The notes below the pieces were generated by a model, which worked only from the letters and a program-made list of their open reading frames with translations, was not told the DNA's origin and ran no database searches. Shown here in pieces: positions 6,459 to 10,558 of a stretch of DNA of 13,017 bases. The translations under genes and the position numbers were made by a program. Location: positions 1-13,017 of the forward strand of contig CAZNJQ010000020.1 in NCBI GenBank assembly GCA_964573545.1, given 5' to 3'. The stretch is from CAZNJQ01 sp964573545 (GTDB lineage Bacteria > Patescibacteriota > Minisyncoccia > Phycocordibacterales > UBA2135). Every line of letters begins with the position of its first letter. The first letter of the stretch is position 1.

Positions 6459-7751
6459 TTATGCCTCAGCCGTTTCTTTCTTCGGCTCGGAACCGCCGTG
6501 CGATTCCTTATATGAGAGTGTCATGCGCTGCTCCGCAGGGTCGAAGAGGGTAATGGTGAACGAATATGTCTTTCCGAGCTCCAGGGTTTCTTTGAGTACT
6601 TTATCGGTACCGAACTCGGATATATGCACAAGTCCTGCCACTCCTTCCTCAATGGAGACAAGCGCGCCGTGCCTGTTGTGTCTGATGACGACGCCTTTGA
6701 TGGTATCTCCCTTCTTATATTTGTCTTTTGCCGCAGTCCACGGATTTTGTTTGAGCGCTTTAATAGAAAGCGAAACCTTGTCGTCTTTTATCTCAATTAT
6801 TTGCGCGTGGACACGTTCTCCAACTTTGAAGAGTGCGCGTGGGTTTTCCACGAGCCCCCAATCCATCTCTGATATGTGAACGAGCCCTTCAAGGCCATCT
6901 TCGATTTTAACGAAGAGCCCGAAGTCAACAATGCCGGTCACTTCTCCTTCTACGACGTCCCCGACTTTGTATTTCGCGACAAGCTCACCCTTGCCTTTTT
7001 CTTCCTGAACTTTCTCGGAGAAGATCAGCTTGCCTTCTTTAGGGATTACAGACAATATGGTTACCTGCAACTTCTTGCCGATGAATTTTTGAAGTTCCTG
7101 GAATATCTTGTCTTTGTCGCCGTCTGAGACGCGAGGATAGTGCTCTGCTTTGAGCTGTGATGCCGGAAGAAATCCTTGGATGCCCTGCCATTCGAGGATG
7201 AGTCCGCCTTTGTTTGCTTCTTTGACGGGCAGCTCGAGAAGCCCCTTCTTCTTGATTATTTCTTCGGCTTCTCCCCAGACAATCGCCTGGCGCGCTTCCT
7301 TGAGTGAGAGCTCGATGTACCCGTCTTCGTTCCCGATGTCTACGACCTTTGCGGTGATGGTGTCGCCGACATTCATCTTTTTGATGATGTCGCTTGCGTT
7401 CATGAATTCCCGCCCGTAGATGATACCGGTCCCGAAAGGACCCAGGTCGATGAAGAGCGATGATTTCTCTATATCGATGACAGGCCCCTCGACGAGGTCT
7501 CCCTCTTCGGGAGGATTCTTGCTTGCCTCAATGATCTTAACCATCGGGTGTGAGTATCCCGTTTTTTCTTTTTCTGCGGAAATTTTTCTTCGCGTCGGCG
7601 CTGAGCGCGCCGACGTTTCTTCCGCTTCTTCTTTTACTGCAGCCGGTGCCGCAGGTTTTTCATCTTTTTCTTCGAGTTTGTTTTCTTTTACTTCGTCTTT
7701 TTCCGTGTCCTTACTTTTTCCTTTTTTAAAGAATGATCCGATAAGTGTCAT
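6459..7751 (-). CDS. rpsA: 30S ribosomal protein S1 homologue with four S1 domains
   Basis: RNA-binding protein of 430 residues. After a charged, low-complexity N-terminal segment (about 1-66, rich in Lys, Glu and Ala), four S1/OB-fold repeats can be placed at about 82-152, 167-247, 263-332 and 346-414. The third and fourth are the most typical (VDFGLFVKIEDGLEGLVHIS and HGALVSIEEGVAGLVHIS). E. coli S1 has six repeats; four-domain forms are common outside Proteobacteria. The role is mRNA capture by the small subunit. ATG at 7751 has no Shine-Dalgarno of its own; an in-frame TAG lies seven bases upstream. The mRNA leader is about 140 nt and carries a short upstream ORF and a tandem repeat. A shorter form could start at Met70, just before the first S1 repeat. 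Convergent with pth. Confidence 0.9.
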   Translation of the reverse strand: MTLIGSFFKKGKSKDTEKDEVKENKLEEKDEKPAAPAAVKEEAEETSARSAPTRRKISAEKEKTGYSHPMVKIIEASKNPPEEGDLVEGPVIDIEKSSLFIDLGPFGTGIIYGREFMNASDIIKKMNVGDTITAKVVDIGNEDGYIELSLKEARQAIVWGEAEEIIKKKGLLELPVKEANKGGLILEWQGIQGFLPASQLKAEHYPRVSDGDKDKIFQELQKFIGKKLQVTILSVIPKEGKLIFSEKVQEEKGKGELVAKYKVGDVVEGEVTGIVDFGLFVKIEDGLEGLVHISEMDWGLVENPRALFKVGERVHAQIIEIKDDKVSLSIKALKQNPWTAAKDKYKKGDTIKGVVIRHNRHGALVSIEEGVAGLVHISEFGTDKVLKETLELGKTYSFTITLFDPAEQRMTLSYKESHGGSEPKKETAEA

Positions 7752-7757
7752 GAATTT

Positions 7758-7781
7758 CTAACATGCCGCGTGCGGTTCCAT
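7758..7781 (-). CDS. Seven-codon upstream ORF in the rpsA leader
   Basis: ATG at 7781 starts a peptide MEPHAAC ending in TAG (7758-7760), six bases before the rpsA ATG and in the same reading frame. It is preceded by GGAGAGGTGG (7786-7795), one of only two strong Shine-Dalgarno-like sequences in the window, spaced five bases from the ATG. It may load ribosomes that then reinitiate at rpsA, or act in control of S1 synthesis. Whether it is translated is inference. Confidence 0.35.
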   Translation of the reverse strand: MEPHAAC

Positions 7782-7797
7782 CCGGCCACCTCTCCGT

Positions 7798-7827
7798 TTT
7801 ATCTATCCAACATTTATCTATCCAACA
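7798..7827. repeat. Perfect tandem repeat, 2 x 15 bp, in rpsA leader
   Basis: TTTATCTATCCAACA occurs at 7798-7812 and again directly at 7813-7827. In the mRNA sense (minus strand) each unit reads TGTTGGATAGATAAA, just upstream of the GGAGAGGTGG ribosome-binding sequence. It could be a paired protein-binding site or a recent slippage duplication. Confidence 0.8.
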
Positions 7828-7900
7828 GTGGAGCAGGCGAAATGGGGTTAGCCGCAACGTATAAACTATAATAATAAGCGTGCCGAGCACACTCCGTACC

Positions 7901-7928
7901 AGTATAGTGCAACGAACGGGAAAGTCAA
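7901..7928 (-). promoter_or_regulatory. rpsA promoter
   Basis: Minus strand: TTGACT (7923-7928), 16-bp spacer, TATACT (7901-7906). Each hexamer has one mismatch to sigma-70 consensus. It predicts a transcript start near 7894 and a leader of about 140 nt. Confidence 0.7.
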
Positions 7929-8065
7929 AGCACCGTAGGAAATACTCCGAACGCCACGAATGAGTATCCGAAATTATGGCTCGTAATTATGATTTTATTC
8001 TCCAAAACATAGATCGTCATAAAAATTTCTAATTTGAAGTCGAAATGAGCAATTGAAGGTTATAG

Positions 8066-8082
8066 TATAATACGGTTACCGT
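8066..8082 (+). promoter_or_regulatory. HAD gene -10 and adjacent palindrome
   Basis: A perfect TATAAT (8066-8071) is followed at once by ACGGT-T-ACCGT (8072-8082), an 11-bp palindrome covering the expected transcription start, then ATG at 8085. No clear -35 is seen. A palindrome at +1 is a plausible operator site. Confidence 0.45.
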
Positions 8083-8084
8083 GT

Positions 8085-8831
8085 ATGTCTTTCTGTAGTC
8101 ATATCTTTTTTGATCTTGATAATACGCTGACGCGAAGTCGGTCGCTTATCACTCCGCATATGCAAAAAGCGCTTTTTTCTCTTACGAATGTCGTGGACGT
8201 GATTATTGTTTCTGGCGCAGAAGAGGCGCAGATAAAAAAACAATTGACGCCTATTTTTGATAAGGCTTTATACCTATTGGCACAAAATGGGAATCACGCC
8301 GTTCATAAGAATAGTGAACTTTTGTGGCGGCATTTTTTAAACGAAACACAAAAAAAAGAAGCCAGCGCCCATATTCAAAACCTCAAACTATCTTTTAAAG
8401 AACCGGATGTTATTGACGAAGATACCATACAAGACCGCGGATGCCAGATTGCATATTCGGTTATTGGCCACACTGCACCTGTTTCAAGAAAGGAAATGTG
8501 GGATCCCTCTGCTTCAAAGCGAGCTTGGGGACTCACTCAAAATCCATTTGTTTCAGAAACGCTCGAGGTGCGCATCGGAGGAACGACGTGTTTTGACTAC
8601 TTTGAAAAGGGGAGAAATAAAGGGAAAAACATCAATGATCTTCTTGCCCGTTTCGGTTGGAGGGAAAACGAATGTCTTTATGTGGGTGATGCGCTTTATA
8701 TTGGCGGAAATGATGAGACCGTCGTGGGTGTTATTCCGCATCAATCAGTTTTAAACCCAAGTGAAACACTGGTTCATATTCAAGAAATTCTCAAACGAAA
8801 CATTGTTCAGCCATCCTTGAAGGGTAACTGA
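8085..8831 (+). CDS. HAD-IIB family phosphatase, phosphomannomutase-like
   Basis: The 248-residue protein has the HAD motifs: motif I FFDLDNTLT (Asp10 nucleophile, Asp12), motif II IIVSGA (Ser43), a motif III lysine in GRNKGKNI (about 179-181) and motif IV YVGDALYIGGNDE (Asp202, Asn209, Asp210). The cap region and the phrases DRGCQIAYSVIGHT and EVRIGGTTCFDYFEKG align by eye with eukaryotic-type phosphomannomutase (NVSPIGR, SIGGQISFDVFPDGWDK), so the substrate is probably a sugar phosphate. Family members include phosphomannomutase, sucrose-phosphatase and Cof-like phosphatases; which applies cannot be told. It stands alone, with its own -10. It is visibly richer in A/T-ending codons than the flanking genes, which may mean later acquisition. 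Confidence 0.82.
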   Translation: MSFCSHIFFDLDNTLTRSRSLITPHMQKALFSLTNVVDVIIVSGAEEAQIKKQLTPIFDKALYLLAQNGNHAVHKNSELLWRHFLNETQKKEASAHIQNLKLSFKEPDVIDEDTIQDRGCQIAYSVIGHTAPVSRKEMWDPSASKRAWGLTQNPFVSETLEVRIGGTTCFDYFEKGRNKGKNINDLLARFGWRENECLYVGDALYIGGNDETVVGVIPHQSVLNPSETLVHIQEILKRNIVQPSLKGN

Positions 8832-8880
8832 ACAAGTATCAGCGATAATCAGCTATCACTAAAGTTTAAAGAAAGCATAA

Positions 8881-8920
8881 AAACAAAAAAAGAAGCCCGA
8901 GCAAATGAATGTCGGGACTT
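8881..8920 (-). terminator. Minus-strand intrinsic terminator
   Basis: Stem 8893-8900 with 8912-8920 (eight pairs, one bulged base at 8917, 11-base loop). Read on the minus strand it is followed by C, seven T, G and TTT. It would end a transcript arriving from the right, most likely from the promoter at 9352-9379, as no other minus-strand gene lies between. It is 50 bp past the plus-strand HAD stop. Confidence 0.65.
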
Positions 8921-8941
8921 CGCGAAGCGCACATGTGCGCG

Positions 8942-8999
8942 AACGGCTGAACCACGGACTTCAGCGGATTTCTCCTCCATCAGCGGTTCTCCGTTTTTT
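8942..8999 (+). terminator. Weak plus-strand terminator candidate after the HAD gene
   Basis: AACGG (8942-8946) pairs with CCGTT (8991-8995) and GAACC (8949-8953) with GGTTC (8985-8989), with a small internal loop and a long interior; a run of T follows (8994-8999). The large loop makes it less certain than the hairpin at 9103-9136. Confidence 0.35.
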
Positions 9000-9009
9000 A
9001 TTTAGTTGC

Positions 9010-9142
9010 GCCGTTCTTCTTATCAGACGGCTTTAAGGCGTTGCGCGCGGAACCTTACCCCCGGAGAAAGTTTACCGCGCTGGCGAAGTTGCCGCGGGGG
9101 TACGCCTCCGTGCGAGTTTTCGCCCGCACGGAGGCGTTTTTC
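9010..9142 (+). ncRNA. Candidate structured RNA ending in a strong terminator
   Basis: Four hairpins in a row: GCCGT/ACGGC (9010-9014, 9027-9031), TAAGG/CCTTA (9034-9038, 9053-9057), TACCCCCG/CGGGGGTA (9056-9063, 9095-9102) and the terminator stem (9103-9136). The second and third share the bases TA at 9056-9057, so they compete in part. No plus-strand promoter is visible just upstream, so it may instead be the 3' end of the HAD transcript. The same helices would also form in the antisense transcript from 9352. It does not match RNase P, tmRNA or SRP RNA motifs that I know. Confidence 0.3.
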
Positions 9143-9143
9143 T
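9103..9143 (+). terminator. Strong plus-strand intrinsic terminator
   Basis: A perfect 12-bp GC-rich stem (9103-9114 with 9125-9136), ten-base loop, then TTTTTCTT. On the minus strand no T-run follows, so it acts only on plus-strand transcripts. Confidence 0.85.
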
Positions 9144-9187
9144 TGGCAGCGAGTCACCGGAACGTCCTCGTCGCTGCCGGCCGGCGT

Positions 9188-9298
9188 TCAGGCCAAGGTG
9201 TTGGTGTTGGCGCCGAAGTCGATGTCGGTCGAAGCATCCATAAGGAAGTGGCGGGGCATGGTGGCCCCCGTTTTGGGACCGTCTCGATTGTTGTGCAT
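9188..9298 (-). CDS. Small ORF of 36 codons with perfect Shine-Dalgarno, function unknown
   Basis: ATG at 9298 and TGA at 9188-9190. AGGAGG (9304-9309) sits five bases upstream, the best ribosome-binding site in the window. A promoter with perfect -35 and -10 hexamers lies about 50 bp further up. Third codon positions are mostly C or G, unlike chance, which supports translation. The peptide starts MHNNRDGPKTGATMPRHF and ends DFGANTNTLA; it is polar, with no signal or membrane segment. I do not recognise it. It could be a small protein or a leader peptide. Below it on the same strand are several hairpins and then a terminator at 8881-8920, so the transcript would be about 460 nt with a long structured 3' part. 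It is too short for usual gene callers. Confidence 0.45.
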   Translation of the reverse strand: MHNNRDGPKTGATMPRHFLMDASTDIDFGANTNTLA

Positions 9299-9351
9299 CG
9301 TTGCCTCCTGTAGTTGCGCACATGATTGGCGGGATTGCCAAATCGCTCATC

Positions 9352-9379
9352 ATTATATACGAATATATACTTTTGTCAA
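9352..9379 (-). promoter_or_regulatory. Promoter with perfect consensus hexamers for the small ORF
   Basis: Minus strand: TTGACA (9374-9379), 16-bp spacer, TATAAT (9352-9357). Both hexamers match sigma-70 consensus exactly; no other promoter in the window does. The early transcript holds a hairpin TTGGC-N6-GCCAA, then AGGAGG and the ATG at 9298. Confidence 0.75.
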
Positions 9380-9511
9380 CATGCCAAAATACTCCGAAGG
9401 TACGGGCTTACAGCGCGATAACGGCTTTCGCGTCGCCGCGTTATGTTTTACAATTCTTAGTGAGCCCGCAGGCGAAAACTTGTTTTCATCTGGGGAGAGC
9501 GACGGAATTTC

Positions 9512-9545
9512 AAACGTTGTCACGCTCCGTGACAACGTTTATACT
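9512..9545 (+). promoter_or_regulatory. MBL gene promoter with built-in 13-bp dyad
   Basis: TTGTCA (9517-9522), 17-bp spacer, TATACT (9540-9545), then seven bases to the ATG at 9553, so a leaderless mRNA is expected. A perfect inverted repeat (9512-9524 with 9528-9540, three-base centre) contains the -35 in its left arm and reaches the first base of the -10. This is the layout of a repressor-controlled promoter. It could also be read as a hairpin, but no T-run follows. Confidence 0.6.
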
Positions 9546-9552
9546 TATTCCC

Positions 9553-10179
9553 ATGGTTATCACATACCACGGGCTTCAGTTTTTCAAAATCCAGCAGGGC
9601 GACACTGTTATCGCCTTTAATCCCGTTTCGAAATCGGCAGACGCGAAGACGACGCGTTTTGGCGCGGACATCGCGCTTCTCACACTCAATCATCCGGATT
9701 TCAACGGTGTCGAAAACCTCTCATACGGGGACAAGAAGCCGTTTGTCGTCTCAGGCGGCGGAGAGTATGAGACAAAAGAAATTTTTATCCGCGGTTTCGG
9801 CCTTTGGACCGACTACGGGGGCGAGAGAAAGGTCAACACCGTCTATTATCTGATCGTCGACGGGATAAAAATTCTTTTCCTCGGCGCGACGAAAGCGCTC
9901 ACGATGACCGAAGACATGGAGGAGAAGATAGACGGAGTCGACGTTTTGTTTGTGCCAGTAGGGGGCGGCGACGTCTGCTCCCCGGGAGAAGCGCATAAGC
10001 TTGCGCTTTTCTTCGAGCCGAAGATGATTATTCCGATGCAGTACTCCCCGCAGTCGCTTAAAACATTCCTTCATGAGGCGGGCGAAGAAGGAGCGGATGC
10101 CTCCGAGAAGCTCGTACTCAAACAAAAAGACATGGAAGAGAAGAAGGGGGTTGAGGTCGCAGTCCTCAAGGCGGTCTGA
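9553..10179 (+). CDS. MBL-fold (UlaG/UPF0173-like) protein lacking metal-binding residues
   Basis: The 208-residue protein has the layout of the small metallo-beta-lactamase-fold family: ITYHGLQFFKIQQGDTVIAFNP at the start, GGGEYETKEIFIRGF (68-82), ILFLGATKAL (107-116), VLFVPVGGG (131-139) and MIIPMQYSP (158-166). The sites that normally bind metal are altered. The HxHxDH segment is LNHPDFNGV (45-53), the GDxGH segment is LGATKAL, and the usual PMHY is PMQY. It is therefore probably not a typical hydrolase. I recall similar ligand-poor proteins in Parcubacteria. ATG at 9553 is chosen because the fold begins at once and a promoter ends seven bases before it; longer forms to 9301 would cover the promoter. 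It is followed closely by a small membrane protein and gyrA. Confidence 0.8.
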   Translation: MVITYHGLQFFKIQQGDTVIAFNPVSKSADAKTTRFGADIALLTLNHPDFNGVENLSYGDKKPFVVSGGGEYETKEIFIRGFGLWTDYGGERKVNTVYYLIVDGIKILFLGATKALTMTEDMEEKIDGVDVLFVPVGGGDVCSPGEAHKLALFFEPKMIIPMQYSPQSLKTFLHEAGEEGADASEKLVLKQKDMEEKKGVEVAVLKAV

Positions 10180-10202
10180 TCGCGCGCGTTTTGCAACGTC
10201 TC

Positions 10203-10460
10203 ATGCTGGACTATATCGAACACTTACAGAAGAAACCGGAATATGTCCGCCGGAGGATAGTATGGATTACGACGGTCGTGTGCGTACTCGTCATCGCCGG
10301 CGTATGGGCGGGCACGCTGCGTACTCGGTTGTCGTCCATATTTACACCGCCACCAAATCCGGAGAACCCTATTGAAACGGCGCCGCTATTCTCTCTCAAA
10401 GAGAACATAGAAAGTTTGTTTAAAGAAGGAAGGGATAGTTTTACCCCGACGCCTTTCTGA
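10203..10460 (+). CDS. Small single-pass membrane protein, function unknown
   Basis: Eighty-five residues from the ATG at 10203; a TTG at 10191 would add four. A basic N-terminal stretch (HLQKKPEYVRRRIVW) leads into one hydrophobic helix (about 19-40, ITTVVCVLVIAGVWAG), then a Pro/Asn-rich linker (FTPPPNPENP) and a charged segment. By the positive-inside rule the N-terminus is cytoplasmic and the C-terminal part is outside. It lies 23 bp after the MBL gene and is probably co-transcribed with it. I believe similar proteins occur beside such genes in Parcubacteria, but no function is known to me. Confidence 0.75.
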   Translation: MLDYIEHLQKKPEYVRRRIVWITTVVCVLVIAGVWAGTLRTRLSSIFTPPPNPENPIETAPLFSLKENIESLFKEGRDSFTPTPF

Positions 10461-10517
10461 GAGAAAGAATGAGGAGTTTTGACCCTTGGACGCATGCCTA
10501 GAGGGGCTTAATCTGCC

Positions 10518-10546
10518 TTTAAAAACAAGGCGATATGTGTTAAAGT
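10518..10546 (+). promoter_or_regulatory. Possible gyrA promoter
   Basis: TTTAAA (10518-10523), 17-bp spacer, TAAAGT (10541-10546) with TG one base before the -10. The hexamers are imperfect. The distance to the gyrA ATG is 12 bases. Confidence 0.3.
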
Positions 10547-10558
10547 GGATTATATTAT

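Larger units (their letters stand above)
7752..8084. other. rpsA leader and divergent rpsA/HAD promoter region
   Basis: This 333-bp stretch has no ordinary gene. From left to right it holds the seven-codon ORF, the tandem 15-bp repeat, a small hairpin GTGC-CGA-GCAC (7880-7890), the rpsA promoter (7901-7928), an A/T-rich stretch (about 7929-8060) in which I see nothing definite, and the HAD gene promoter (8066-8071). Confidence 0.6.
8832..9552. other. 720-bp stretch without a conventional gene, rich in RNA signals
   Basis: Between the HAD stop and the MBL-fold start there are a minus-strand terminator, a palindrome GCGCACATGTGCGC (8927-8940), two plus-strand terminator candidates, several consecutive hairpins, a 36-codon minus-strand ORF with promoter and Shine-Dalgarno, an imperfect nested stem (CGGGCTTAC 9403-9411 with GTGAGCCCG 9460-9468, and ATAACG/CGTTAT inside), and the promoter-dyad of the MBL gene. 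Long open frames through here on the plus strand have unlikely compositions and look like chance. Confidence 0.6.

Noticed and set aside
7757..7795. tRNA-Ser-like start (GGAGAGGTGGCCG) on the minus strand before rpsA, with TTAGAAA resembling an anticodon loop
   Set aside because: The putative anticodon stem does not pair properly and no T-arm or 3' acceptor half follows; the rpsA coding sequence begins instead. It reads better as a Shine-Dalgarno.
8905..9036. Plus-strand ORF of about 43 codons between the HAD gene and the hairpins
   Set aside because: No Shine-Dalgarno or promoter, overlaps two terminator candidates, Arg/Leu-rich composition of non-coding type.
9036..9060. 16S rRNA-like string GGAACCTTACC
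   Set aside because: The match is about a dozen bases with no other rRNA sequence around it.
9188..9298. tmRNA: the small peptide ends ANTNTLA, like a proteolysis tag, and GCTTCGAC occurs upstream
   Set aside because: No tRNA-like ends (no T-arm motif or acceptor pairing), the tag does not end in LAA, and the frame has its own Shine-Dalgarno and ATG.
9403..9468. Nested stem resembling a tRNA-sized cloverleaf
   Set aside because: Only two helices pair, one with a wobble and one with a bulge; no TTCGA T-loop or usable anticodon arm.
9301..9552. 84-residue N-terminal extension of the MBL-fold protein
   Set aside because: It would cover two promoters and the dyad, and the family fold starts at the ATG at 9553.
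9006..9620. Plus-strand open frame of 204 codons
   Set aside because: Composition is Arg/Ser/Cys-rich and unlike a real protein; it crosses a strong terminator, an oppositely oriented promoter and the MBL start region.
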